Part shown: piece after piece, positions 10,397 through 21,695 of the stretch
Numbering within the stretch: the stretch's first letter is position 1
Layout: each line of letters begins with the position of its first letter
Position numbers and translations under genes: made by a program
Source of the DNA: Turbatrix aceti
Taxonomy: Eukaryota; Nematoda; Chromadorea; Rhabditida; Panagrolaimidae
Assembly: GCA_963969345.1 (NCBI GenBank)
Contig: OZ017769.1
Coordinates: 5,025,725 to 5,089,724, forward strand
Reading direction: 5' to 3'
DNA length: 64,000 bases
The notes under the pieces: generated by a model
What the model saw: the letters and a program-made list of their open reading frames with translations, nothing else
Database searches by the model: none
Told to the model about the DNA's origin: nothing

Positions 10397-11198
10397 ATGA
10401 TACCACCGGATTACGACAACTTTGCCGACAGGATAGTTGGTCAGCTTCATATCTTGACCGAGATGGAGCGTATCACCCAGGAAAACACCGAAGCGGTGCT
10501 GCGGGCGGGTTACGAGTCGGCAGAGGCGAGACGCGTCGCAGAGGCCTTTGTTGACGCGCGCTCCGTCGATTTAATGTCCACCATCACGGATGCAATTCAT
10601 CAGAAGGCAAAAGCTCTCTCGGACGCCAACAAGCTTGCCACGCAGAATCTCAAACTTTGTCAAGGTGAGTTGGCTTATTTTTTTGTGTTTACTTTACCAT
10701 TTTTTATTTTTTAGAGCGTAAGAAAGTACAGTTTTCCGAGCCTTCGTCTGCGGCAGCGAGTTCTGTCAGCGCTGTCAACGACGAAAACACGCCGGCTACT
10801 GCTCCTGAGTCGAAGTCGGCTGCTACAAAGCCTGCGTGGGTTTTTTATACATTTTTTTTCGCACTGGGACGCTGTTTTGCATTTTTTTGTGTCCACAATT
10901 TCCTTTTTTTTCACAAAGACGGGGGCTTTGAATGTTAAATTTAATTGGCATTTATTTATTGAAATGCTTTTTTGATCAATAATGGCACCCTGGGCTTTGC
11001 TAGGTGTTTTCTGGGATGTCAATGTATTTTTTTGTGCTACCAAGAAATTTTAGACTATGCCTGAACACAACGGTGATGCCACCGTCGCCCGTGCTCATGA
11101 GCCAGCGATTCAACAACGCAAGGCGGGCGATGGAGGAACGACAGCGCAATCAGAATGCCTCCGTTGCAGACAGCTTCGGCAGACTGGTCCTCGACTGA
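10397..11198 (+). CDS. Small helical protein, function unknown
   Basis: Three exons (10397-10664, 10715-10835, 11054-11198) join in frame to 177 residues. Residues 1-92 are predicted mostly helical (MIPPDYDNFADRIVGQLHIL onward, with LTEMERITQENTEAV and an Ala/Glu-rich stretch), like a coiled-coil or helical-bundle subunit. Residues 93-130 are Ser/Ala/Pro-rich linker. The C-terminus (MSQRFNNARRAMEERQRNQN and following) is a basic helix ending in GRLVLD. No signal peptide or membrane segment. I do not recognise the family; a small subunit of a trafficking or cytoskeletal complex is a guess. The start codon sits directly after TTTTTTCCCAG, which could be a spliced-leader acceptor. The third exon join uses donor GTGGGT. 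Confidence 0.72.
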
Positions 11199-13648
11199 TG
11201 CACTTGCCTTGCATCCGTCGACTAACCAACCAACCCGGATCTCGATTTTTGATTTGAATTTTTTTGTGTATGTTCATAAACGAGCGCTTTTTGATGGCTT
11301 TGGACAGGCGAACTTACTGCCTTCAGCGGTTGCTCTGTGCTCCGCCGTCGCTGTACCTTTCCTTTCTCCGCAACGCATTTTTGACAGCTTTGACCGTAAC
11401 TTTGCACCAGGGTTGCGAAATTCCCCGGGGAATGAAAAATGGGGGAATATTCCCGGAGATTCCCCAGGGAATCCCCTTTCAAATTCCCCGCATCCAAATA
11501 AAGCCAGGCGTCTAAAACAAGGTCTAAAATAAAAAAAACACACCAAAAACGGTCTATTGATTAACGTGCATTAAAATTGCAACCTAACTTTCACATTAAA
11601 GCGAGATTTGAAGCCCAATTGGCAAACTTCAAAAAAAATAATCACATCCTTTTACTTTTCTTAATTTTTTCGGAAGTTTCCCGGGGAATTTTGGGGGGAA
11701 TTTGGCAAAGGTGGGGGAATCCCCGGGGATTCCCGGGAATATTCCCCGGGGAATCCCATCTTCACAACCCTGCTTTGCACACTCTGTTACGGTATTTGGG
11801 TAACGGTTTCTGGTTTCGAAGCGAATGATGCTGCTGCTGCTGCTGAATTTTCGCTTCAAAAACCACGTTTGGCGTACTTTTATGATATCTGGTTTTTTTG
11901 GTCGGTCTTGGAGCGATATATCAAAGATCGTAACCTGTAGCGTTACGCTCTTTGCTTTTTCATCGGTTTTTTGTACTTTTGGTGTCCTCGCGGTCTTTTT
12001 TAACCACCGCGAGGACACCGATATGCCATTCCCACTTTTGGCAGCTCTTGCGAATCAAATGCTGCTTATTCGGGTTTTGTGGTGGTCATAAATACATATA
12101 TCGTTGGCTTGTCTGCCTATTCTGCCTGTATGTTTGGTTTGTCCATGTTCATTCGTTTATTCATTCATTCAATGTTTCAACTGGGGGGAGGGTCGATCCG
12201 CGGGTGCCAAAAAAAAAAGGGAAATATCCCCTCCGAGGAGATCGTGCTGTGCGGCCTGCGACTGAGCTTTCCTTGCAAGCAAGCGCTCGCTGGCGCAGAC
12301 AAAGTGTGCCATTGCCCGGCTATGCTTTGCTTTGTGCTGAAGATCTCCTGCGCTTACGGTAGCTAGCAAACGTGCCTCAAAAGTATTTTTAACAATTAGC
12401 GAAGTGAAAAAAGCTGGTTTTCAGTTGCTACAGGTAACTCATGTCGTCTATTAAAATTAATTGCGGCTATGATTTGAGCGCATTATTTTTCATTTGAACA
12501 TGAATGACAAATTAGTAGTTAGTTAATTGATCGACTAGTTTAGGCCAACGAAAAGATACGTTAGCCACTCTGGTACTTCCTAGTGGAGCTTCGGTGACGG
12601 GTAAAAATAATTACTCTCGCCATACCGGACAGCTTGGCTTGGCTGGTAATTATCCTGTCTGAGAAATGTATCTATCCTTTATGCTTTTAGGTCATTTTGA
12701 GTAGCCATGTGGTTTTTTTTGTTTGATTTCTGGTCTCTAATGAGTACAATATCGCGTGATCTGGAATTCTGGTCCTTCTTTATCTTGCAGGGTGCGCCAG
12801 TGCAAAAAAATATGTAAGGCTAAAAAAACATTTTACACTAGTTCAAAATCGGAGGGTTTTCTGGCAAACTGTTCTGCCTCCGCGAGATACGATTGTTATT
12901 TTCTTTTTCATGCTTCGAGAACACTACAGCTGCGCCATGCGCTTCGAGAGGAGGTGGATGCCGCGCGCATTTTCTCCCGCCATTTTGTCTGTATGCGACC
13001 GACGCGCAGTTGACATGTTCTGTCGGTCGTATTTTGGGTGTTTCCGTCAGTCAGGCTGTGGACCTCTCCTAATGCTTTTCGAAAAAAAATCGTATAGGGT
13101 TTTGTCGTTTTGCTTTACCCCGACCATTATTTTTTATTGTCATACTTTTTAGCCTAAATTCTGTTTTGCGTTCATTTTTTTGTTTCTTTTTTTTTTCAGA
13201 GTTCAATTTTTTTGCTTTATTTTCTTTTATGCATGCTCCGCTTGAATTGCAGCGTTTTTCTGCTTTTTGTAAGCAAGTAAAAAAACGCTTCATTCCTAAA
13301 ATTGTGGTTAATTTTATACTTCATTGATTTTTTTGTAGATGTTGCAAAAAAAGGACGTATGAAAATTTTTGGCTACAACAAATCCTTAGAACACGATACA
13401 CTCGCTTGTTGATCGGTACACTACGCTCTCTCTCGGAGCGTCGTGCGTCTCTGACCGCGCGTCGTGCGTCCCAGCGTGCCGCGTTTGTACTTTTTTTTAG
13501 TTCTATGAAGAACTAGTCGCGTTGCGCGTTCGTTTTTGTCGCTTTTCTCGTCGTCCCTTCGCACGCTTGGTTTCCGCGAGAAGAAAGCTGCATGTCTGTT
13601 TTGCTCTCCCAATTTACCGCCGCCGTTGCAGCAGTAAAGCACAGGATA
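11199..13648. other. Intergenic region with one hAT element and otherwise no supported gene
   Basis: Contains the element at 11408-11772. The remainder is A/T-run-rich spacer. Near 13428-13472 there is a short imperfect duplication of GCGTCGTGCGTC text just upstream of the HMG gene, in its presumed promoter. Frames of up to about 136 codons lack domain features or sensible splice sites. Confidence 0.4.
11408..11772. mobile_element. hAT-like non-autonomous element A2
   Basis: The 365-bp element begins CAGGGTTGCGAA and ends TTCACAACCCTG, matching inverted ends with one change. It is flanked by a perfect 8-bp duplication CTTTGCAC (11400-11407 and 11773-11780). The interior has self-complementary TTCCCCGGGGAA and ATTCCCGG units at both ends. 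Size, ends and style match A1 at 597-963, so the two belong to one diverged family. No ORF. Confidence 0.88.
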
Positions 13649-14006
13649 ATGTCAAACGAGGAGGAAAACGTTGTCGTCGCCGAAGCTCCCGAAGCAGAGG
13701 AAGTCCCGAAAAAGCGCGGTCGCGGCCGTCCGCCGAAATCCGCCAATGGACCCGCCAAAGCAGCTGCTCCCAAGCCTGTCGCCGCTGCTGCCGGCGACTC
13801 CAATGGATCTCCCAAGCGCCGCGGTCGACCCCCGAAGGCCGGCGGACCGAAGCCTGTCATCGCCAAGAAACCGAAGCCTGCCGGTGAGTTTTTTTTGTTA
13901 AAAAAATGTTGACGCGGTTTTATGAAATTTTTCTTTTTCAGATGCTACTGGTGACGGCGTTGCTCCGAAGAAGCGTGGCAGACCTGCGAAGAACGCCCAG
14001 TCCTAA
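13649..14006 (+). CDS. HMGA-like AT-hook chromatin protein
   Basis: Two exons (13649-13883, 13942-14006) give 99 residues. Three AT-hooks are visible: KKRGRGRPPK near 24-33, KRRGRPPK near 56-63 and KKRGRPAK near 89-96. They are set in Ala/Pro/Lys-rich, acidic-tipped disordered sequence. The protein should bind the minor groove of A/T-rich DNA as an architectural chromatin factor, as HMGA/HMG-I proteins do. Size and three-hook layout match that family (C. elegans HMG-11/HMG-12 are comparable). An in-frame ATG at 13592 would add 19 residues (MSVLLSQFTAAVAAVKHRI). I prefer 13649 because MSNEEENVV gives the acidic start typical of the family. Confidence 0.9.
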
Positions 14007-14226
14007 GTTATCATCTGCTCCGCATTCGACTTGTTTTCTCATGATGCATGCTCTCACTGATTTGATTTGTATGCTGCTTTTTTAACCTAATGTGTTTGTT
14101 CGTCCCTTTTTGATCTTTTTTTGTTCGTTCCTCTCATCGACCTGGCACACGTTATCTGTTTACTTGCTTTTCTTTCACTTTTGTCGTGTTGCCAGCATAA
14201 ACAAAAATGCCTTCGAGACTGGATCA

Positions 14227-14564
14227 TCATTCGGACATGCGCTTTCTTCTGGCCTCGATTATTTTTCGCTTTTTCTCCTCGAAGACTTGGATTTTCTGTT
14301 GTTGGTCAGTGATCGCCGCGTTCGCTGAAAGATTTGAGTTAGTCGGATGCAAAAAACGAAAAAGGACATCCTACCCTTGATTCTCGTAACTGCGGGTTTC
14401 TGGCCTGCTCTGACGTTCATGAATACGGTAGGCTCGGAGTCATCCTTCGGCTGTGCCGGCACGTCATTCTGTTGTTCGTCGTCGGGCAGCTGGCGTTGCG
14501 GGATGTCGGGCCACGTCCAAATCAGGTTCAACACGTGCAAAAAGCGCTCCCACAAATCGGTCAT
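14227..14564 (-). CDS. Small 95-residue protein with basic C-terminal helix, function unknown
   Basis: Two exons on the - strand, 14564-14375 and 14324-14227, flank a 50-base intron (donor GTAGGA, acceptor AATCTTTCAG). They join in frame to MTDLWERFLHVLNLIWTWPD at the start and EEKKRKIIEARRKRMSE at the end. Without splicing the frame runs into the intron, so simple ORF calling misses the second exon. The N-terminal 20 residues form an amphipathic, Trp-rich helix. Residues 21-45 are acidic and Pro/Gln-rich, and the C-terminal 30 residues a strongly basic helix. It lies tail-to-tail with the HMG gene, the two stop codons 220 bases apart. I do not recognise the family. An in-frame upstream ATG could add 22 residues. 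Confidence 0.62.
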
Positions 14565-15228
14565 GGCACAAAAACTGACGATTTGCGCGCGTAAAATTTT
14601 TAGGTAAGCGTTTTCGGCATTTATTTGCATGCCGAACGGAAATGGAACAAAGACCAGGGGTTAATTGGGCAAGATCGGTCCAAGTTGGGCCTTGGGGTAG
14701 AAGACTGTAAAAAAATACGGCCGAGCCTGAGACCAAAATTTGGCCTAAACTTTTTTCAAAAATGATAAAAAAATGTAAATTATATTTTTTTGTACGTTTT
14801 GTATTGAGAGGCTTGGGCCTAAATTTTCAGCTTGGCCCAAGGCAACGAAGATATACGTTTCCCAAATTTTGTTCACATAAACGAACGAACATCGAACAAC
14901 TTTGTCTACGTTCGGGAACGAACATCGATATCATTTGTGCCAAATTTTGACTTTTTTGCCATTTTTTTAAATCAAATAACAGCGTTTTTGACTTCATTTC
15001 TCCAAATATACCCAAAATTTGCCAATTTTGTTCGTTTTATCTGTTCGAAAAATTTAGAAATGTTTTTGAACGTATACGAACAACGTAATTTATAAAAATT
15101 TTGTTCATAAACGAAAATGAATAAAAAAAAATTTTGAATTTGTTCGCGAACGAACACGAACGTTTGTTCACCCATCCCTTCTCTCGAAATTGTACAAAGG
15201 CACTTTATTGTGACGTAATCGGGCTATA
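14565..15228. other. Spacer holding a family C repeat copy
   Basis: Between about 14870 and 15170 there is a repeat with ACGAACGAACATCGAACAAC, TTTGTTCGTTTTATC and CGCGAACGAACACGAACG units, the same vocabulary as the kinase intron repeat. It ends near CACCCATCCCT. The part before it (14640-14860) has a loose inverted pair of GGGCC-containing text. No gene seen. Confidence 0.5.
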
Positions 15229-18200
15229 TCAGCACACAGTATGCTCGGTGTTGTCCCTGCGGAGGGGTGGCGGTATGTGGGGAGGCTTTGGGGGATTGGG
15301 ATTGGAGAGTTCCTCGTAGATGTTGTCAGGAGGCTGATCGTAGATGGGCTCGTGATCGAAGGAGTAGAGCAGCTGGCTGGCGGTCGGCGATGGGGGTCGG
15401 GGCGGAGGGGGACGGGGAGGGACGGCAAGGAGGTTGCCCGCGTTCAGCAGCGAAGGCCGCGCAACGGGACGGATGGGCGGGAGCGTGACGTGTATGTTGC
15501 CGTTGGGCAGCTGCTGCATGTGGAGCAGGTGTGGGGGTAGCTCGATCTGCGTGCACGCAACGGATCCTAGGCCGGTCGGCGCGTAGTAGATCGTAGACTC
15601 GTGGTGCTGGGAGGGCGCGGCGTAGACGAGGTGCCTCGGGCCGTCGGAAGCCGGCGATTTGCCTCCGCACACGATTCCCCGTCGCAGCCAGCCGTTGAAC
15701 GTGGATGGAGTGTCGTCGACGGACGACACAGAATCCCGGAAACGGTATTGGCTGGCCGTGAAGGCGACGAGCAGGAGAATGGCCAGCAAAATTACGATGA
15801 GCACCGCGAGGCTCACATTTCGGTCCGATGTTACCGCCGTGCTGTCGTTTATCTCCTTCAGTGTGTTCATATCTGCAAAAAACAATCCTACTATTCAGAA
15901 TCCTTAAAAAATACAAATTAATTATTTCTAAAAAATACAAAAACGTTGGGGTGCGGATGATCCCGCCCGGGTTCGAACCGGGGATCTTCAGTGTGTGAGA
16001 CTGACGAGGTAACCACTGCTCCACGGGACCGCGGTTTTTGACCCTCTGCTGCCTTTTTTCAACGCACTAGCGCAAATTCGTGCGACGTACATTTTTTTGT
16101 TTCAGAAGCGGTTTTTTTTAAGTAAAATGAATAAAACAAAAACTGACCATAACAAACAGGCGGTGCCGGGTACCAGACACCCGATTCAGAGCAGAATGAC
16201 TTCTCGTGACCGATCAGACGGTAACTTTCGTCGCACCTGTACGCAGCAGACGAGTTTAGGCTCGTCTCGTTGAACCCGACGGTGCCGTGCGCTATCTGCG
16301 GCGGCTTCCCACAGTCTATCTCGGTGCATTTTGGCTCTTCACCGGACCAGACGCCTTCCGCGTTGCACTGGCGCACCGCGGTCGCGTTAAACGCGAGTTC
16401 GGTGCCTCGACGGCAGCGATACTCAATCTGGTGGCTGAAGGCCGTCGAGCCGTTTAGGAAGTGGATTGTGCCGTGCGACGACCAGTCTGCCGGGTAGCCG
16501 CAGTTGATGGCTGAAAAAATACAACGGTAAAGGCTGTATAAGGGGTAAAAGCAAAAAAATGAACCTTTGCAGAGCGGAATGGATTCTGACCATCGACCAT
16601 CCGACTGGCATCGACGACGGTGGCTTCCGATGAGCTCAAATCCCGTTTCGCAGGAGTAGAAAGAGTAAGTGCCAATCGCGTAGCTTTGGCTGGAGAAGAC
16701 GACTCGTCCGTTGGCGGCCACACCGGGAGAAGTGCAAAACTTTGGTTCTGCAAAAAAATTTAACAAAATAAAAAAAATCTGAAAAACAAAAAAATACTCA
16801 CTAGTCTGACAAATCCAAGGATTCCACACGGATTGCGCAGCCGTCATCCACTTCCACGACGCGGGTCGACCCATGACGGCAGCGAGAGTCTCGCCGTCGC
16901 CGAGGTCGGATGGTTCTTCGTACCACTCTTCGAAATGGTCGTCCAGGACTTCGCCATCTGCCCAGCGCCAGCCGTGGGACGTGCCCATGAGCCCGATCCA
17001 GTAGAAAGAAGGCCCGGACTGGGCAGTGGACAGCGCGGTCGAGAGCGCGATCTGTGTGGCTGCGTTAATCCGGAGGGGCAGGGTGCCACCGAGATCGAGG
17101 CAACGCTTTTGGGCACTCTTCCAGTCGAGTTTCTCCATCCGACTGGCGGAATAGCAGTTGTTGTCGTGCACAGTTAACACGTCCATCGACGGCAACGCGC
17201 ATTGCCATGAAGATTCTGTAAATCGAGTTTTTTTGTTTTTTTCGTTCAAATGCATATAAAATATAATTTTTAATTTTTTAGTTTTTTTTACATAAACCCG
17301 GGATAAAATTTTTTGCGATAGCCAGAAGGCGGTTGTAGTTGTCAGAAAGCAAGCTCAAGAGAGAGATGATAGAATCGAGGTTGACGATATGCGACAAACT
17401 GTCACGAAACCCGATCCCGATCCTGCCAGCTCGCGTTACTGTCTTGGATATCAAATCCCGGTGCATTTCAATTCGTCGTCCCCACAGGCGTACGGACGCT
17501 TCTTGATTGGGCGATACAGGAACCAGGTAAGTCGCGAGTCCCGACAACTTGTTTTGTTCGTCTCTGTCATCATCTTTGCCTCCTGATGACCACGAATGAA
17601 GCGAAACGACTCCTGTGGCGCGGGATAGAGTTGCGCAACGAATAACAAGTCACTTTCACCGGTTTTGTCTGTTTTTTAAGCAGGAAGATGTCTTATTGGG
17701 TTTCAGGATCCTCCGAAACCCTTTGATCTTCTTTGTTCGGCACAAAAAACCAAAAAAAAAAACAAAACAGTTTAAGAGCAGATTGACTGTTTCCCTGCAC
17801 ATTCATGTCAATCTAGAAGTTTTCCTGACCGAAAGAGAAAGTCAAGGCTCTCAAAAAAGTAAGCAATCGCCCCCTGCAGAGTCCCTCAGATCAAATGAAC
17901 CCCACAGATGCATTTTTTGTATGAATTGATCATCCATCCATTCCAGAACCACCCAACCAGGCTATGTACCTCGCGCACGATGGGTAGGTATGTATAACTG
18001 ACACAAATCTACGAGTGGGTGAGTGACGAGGTCCTCAGTTCTCAGTCAGAAAGGAGCGTGTCTACCTGCGATGAATGAATGGCCGACCTGTCCAGGTAGA
18101 TGACCCCCGACTTAGGTTCTGTCAATGGTTGCTCGGAAACGACCGCTCATCAGCCGCAAAGTGCGCTATTCGTTGTTCGTTGGACAACAAGCAAGGTCTC

Positions 18201-20567
18201 CCGGGGAGGTCGGCTCTCTCCTGAAGCAGGTTTTTAGGCCGGTGACGGTTCGGGTCATACGCGATCCTTCAAAGCTGGATGACGACCTCTTATCAGGCCC
18301 AAACCGTCTCGATTGCACCACACAATGGGATTACGCGGCGGGCGGTGGGCGGCGGGCGGCGGCTCCACGCGTGAGAGGCAAAAAACGGGCAGCTCGCGTG
18401 CGTTGGACTCTCCTCGGTAATCCCGACCAGGTCGCTTTTCTTTTCCTTCGGCGACCGTTTTAGCCTATGTGAAAAAAACAAAACAACCTCAACCGAGGTT
18501 TGCAAACTCGTTGAAAAGACAAGACGTGCAACTGTATTTGTCGGACAACTGCGGTTTTTTTCGGTGAGACAAAAACGAAAAAAAGAAAAAAGAAAAACGT
18601 GAACTGTGCTTTATGATTTCTTTTCCCTTGAGTTTCACAAATTTGGTTCATTTGAGATTCGGTTTTTCGCTGCACTGCCGACCAGTGTAATGACAGCGTT
18701 CCATTGATTTACCCGCGCGAGGCAGCCGGACGGGACCAGCTCGGCCCGGTCCGTGACAGGTTGTCAAGGTGTCAAGTTCAATTGTATCCACGAGATCAAT
18801 TGCATCCGGATATTTACTTGTCAGGAGAGACAGAGGAAGGAAGGAAAACAGACTGCAGAAGCGATGAAGCAGGATCAAGTGGACTGGGCTTCCTGGGCTT
18901 TCCCAGGGGTATCCTGGGTCCAGAAACGAAGAAACAAACTTTTTTCACTCAAATTTCCCTTATAACAACTTTTTTGCTATTTTTTCAACGAGCGCGGTGA
19001 TATCTGTGACTGACCGCACCGCTGTGCTTCAAAACAAGTTGCTCAAGCTGGCGTGAAGAGGAAAATAGGTGCGGCGACCAACTTGAAAGTCATCCTCCGG
19101 GCATGGTGATGACGACTATTAACGTGATGCAATTAGGAGAAAACTTGCGGGCAGGCTACATACAGCAGATCTTCTCCTCCGCCAACGGAAAGAAAAAAAA
19201 ACTTTTTGAAAGGTGGCAGCAGCCACCGTAGTATTATAACAAGGAAGCAATTACCAATTTGTACTTCCTCAGTCCCCGCAAATCAATCCAGAATGACTTT
19301 TTTTCGCGCGCGCAAACCGCAAAACGCAAACAGGCAGGCGATGATGATGATGACCATGAAGGTGGTGGTGTTGATCACCTGCACCCCCCCCTGTCTTAAA
19401 GCAAGCAAATTCGCCTCCCAACAAGATGTGAGGTGATAGGAAAAAAATGCTCTCGCAAGAAACCTGCCCCCCTCTCCTCTCTCCAAGTGGCTGTGTTGTT
19501 TTTGGTGACGATTCTCTCGGGACAGGTTAGCACCCTCACCGCTCGATCCACCCTTTGATCAAGGAAAACCGGAGGAGGAAAAGGTTTCAACAACCAACAG
19601 CCCTCGGGGAACGGACCTGGATCGCGCCTGCGCTTGACTCTCCTTTTCACTTTTCTTTGATGCAAACCATCAAAAATCGGAAGAACGGTCGCCACAATGA
19701 AAAAACAAGGGAATTGCGCCTGCTCGCGCTGATGAATATGAAAATGTGACAGCTCAATGAGGAGAGCAGACATGTTAACGAATTTTACGCTGTTTGCTAT
19801 TTAGAACAGATTTTGTGCAATTACACACTCGAGGAGAGTGATTTTTTTATCCCCTCTCCCAAGAATTCAAGATTCGAGTGCGCGAATCGAAAAACGCGGA
19901 ACGAAGCGGATGCCAGAATTGAACTCAAATTGCAAACACGGAACTTACGGGCATTCACGGCAAAGACTTTGATCGAGCAGAGATGGAGTCTGTTCTGCGC
20001 GTGCACGATGACGTTGCGCACAGCGTCGGCAGAGCAGAGCAGAGTCGTCGAGTTTTTGAGCTTCTTGACTTCGCTCTCGCAACTCGTTATCGTGCCATTG
20101 TCGGATTCTAGGCGGATATCAGCGACGTCGGAAGACAGGTGACCGAGGGTGATGGACACCGCGCGGACGTCGAAGGTGCCTAAGAGGTCAACCGACCACC
20201 ACGAAGACTTGGCGGAGTCCGTGAGTGCGCAGGAGGGGATGGATTGCACAGCGTTCTGGGATGTCTGATGATTTGAGGACTGCGTGGTCGGCTTGTTGGC
20301 AGCGACGTCGATCGCGCAGATGGGCGCGATGCCGGACCACTCGCCGGACGCGAGACACGTCCTCTCCTCGAGACCGATGCGTTCGTAGCCGAGAGCGCAG
20401 TTGTACTTGGCAAGTGTACCCGTGGGAAAAGGCGAAGTGTCTACGAAGATGGTGTGACAATTTTCGGGGACGTCAGGTTGGAGGCAGGAGGCCGCGGCGC
20501 CATCCGCAATCAGAAGCACCACCACAAGTACCACGTGTGGCACCAGCCGGTGGCGGCGTGAGGTCAT
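15229..20567 (-). CDS. Furrowed/selectin-like membrane protein: sushi, F5/8-type, C-type lectin, sushi repeats
   Basis: Five exons on the - strand (20567-19949, 17215-16802, 16747-16565, 16510-16148, 15872-15229), all phase 1 joins, give 740 residues. In order: signal peptide (1-26, RLVPHVVLVVVLLIADGAAA); one sushi/CCP module to about residue 80; an F5/8-like or fucolectin-like module to about 205 (AANKPTTQSS, WWSVDL); a C-type lectin domain (WQCALPSMDVLTVHDNNCYS to WNPWICQT); three sushi modules with C..G.W.G..P.C ends; a membrane helix (SLAVLIVILLAILLLVAFTA); and a cytoplasmic tail of about 180 residues. This is the layout of Drosophila furrowed and its nematode counterpart, cell-surface adhesion proteins. 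The tail is Pro-rich with Tyr motifs (PIYDQP, IYEEL). The long third-to-fifth kb intron could hide a further exon. Confidence 0.88.
15958..16030 (-). tRNA. tRNA-Val (anticodon CAC)
   Basis: On the - strand the 73 bases from 16030 to 15958 fold as a tRNA. The acceptor stem GGTCCCG pairs with CGGGATC and leaves discriminator A. The anticodon stem TCAGT/ACTGA encloses CTCACAC, so the anticodon is CAC. The T arm is CCCGG TTCGAAC CCGGG. It closely resembles metazoan tRNA-Val. It has no intron. A T run downstream, as polymerase III needs, is only moderate. It lies inside the last intron of the furrowed-like gene, on the same strand. Confidence 0.93.
17216..19948. other. Large intron of the furrowed-like gene
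   Basis: This 2.7-kb intron separates the F5/8 and C-type lectin exons. I see no further exon of the gene, though phase-1 exons could be inserted without a frame problem. It contains a GATGATGATG-type run near 19338-19360. Frames such as that at 18125-18463 (+) have skewed composition and no domain features. Confidence 0.4.
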
Positions 20568-21695
20568 CGGGGGGCCGCGGCCTGCCACGACATGGGCTAG
20601 CGGCGATGGAGGCTGAGGCTTCAGGCTGACAGCAGGGATAGCAGCGCGAGGCGGCGTGCAGAGGGACGCTCGACAAAACAGAAAATGACCACCACTGCTA
20701 CTACCTCTACCAGCCCTGCCCTGAGCAAGCGAGTGGACGGACCGGTGAGCGCACGCGCGTACCCTCCCTCCTTCCCTTGAGGAGATGCACTCCTCATTTT
20801 TCGCCCCTGACCACTGACCACCACCACCACCACCGACGCCCCTGCCCCTCCATCGAAGCCCTCTCGACTCATGCAGCTCAACTCCAGGTGCACCTGGTTG
20901 CTGCTTGCCCGCAGGGACGCATGTCAAAGTCATATCTTCTCCCGGACTGTCACCGATCTTTCTCGTCTTCATCCTGAGCGTCCGAGCTTTGGAGTGGGCT
21001 TTGAGCGTGGTTCTCTCTCAATCGGGGTTATCATGACGGTCCTCAACGACCCGACCCGACCGTGAAGCGGCTCTCGAGGCGAATTGGTTGAGGGATGTAA
21101 GAGGACACAAAAACAATCGTTCATAACAACCCTTGTTATTGTCTTTTTTTCGAGCGTTTCAACCTGTGATTGTTCGTTCCGTTCATAAAGTATCACTGTT
21201 GCACCAGAGAACGAACGAACGAACGCAAGCGATCCCTGAGGAAAACCAAATGCGTTTGTTTGCAAAAGAAAATGTGTTTCGAGGATCAATTTTCGTTTTT
21301 TTATTCGGAATCTTCGATCCAAAGTCCCAAATCAGCCGGAAGACTGACTCGGTGATCGCTGAAAGCATCAAAGAACACGCAGAGCCGAGCCAGGACAAAC
21401 AAGGGACCCTAGCGCCTGGTCTGGCTTGAATGTAAGCTGCGTAGACTGCGTGCTAGCTGCAGGCGACGACGAGACGGAAAAGCTGTTGCTGCCGGTTGTT
21501 CGGTTGTTAACAAACGCACAGCAGCCAAATAAATCATCAGCGAGCTGTGTTCTCTGATTTCTCCCCGATTTTGGCGGCGGCGTTGGTGACATATACCATT
21601 TTTTTCTTTTTTTTTTCGGTAGCAACACAGACCACGGGTTTGGGCCACCAAAAAATCCGGGGGGAAAACGCCTACGGGTTGGTTCTGCATATTTA
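20568..21695. other. Shared upstream region between the furrowed-like and SLC26 genes
   Basis: The two genes diverge from here. The region includes a CCACCACCACCACC run near 20819-20833 and a GAACGAACGAACGAACG stretch near 21213. The open frame above the lectin start (to 20972) is purine-rich and does not look coding; the signal peptide marks 20567 as the start. Confidence 0.4.

Noticed and set aside
18125..18463. 112-codon + frame inside the furrowed-like intron
   Set aside because: Arg/Gly/Pro-rich from GC-skewed DNA, no family features, no supporting splice sites.
20568..20972. In-frame extension of the furrowed-like first exon
   Set aside because: A clear signal peptide starts at 20567; the extension is Gly/Arg-rich low complexity and would bury it.
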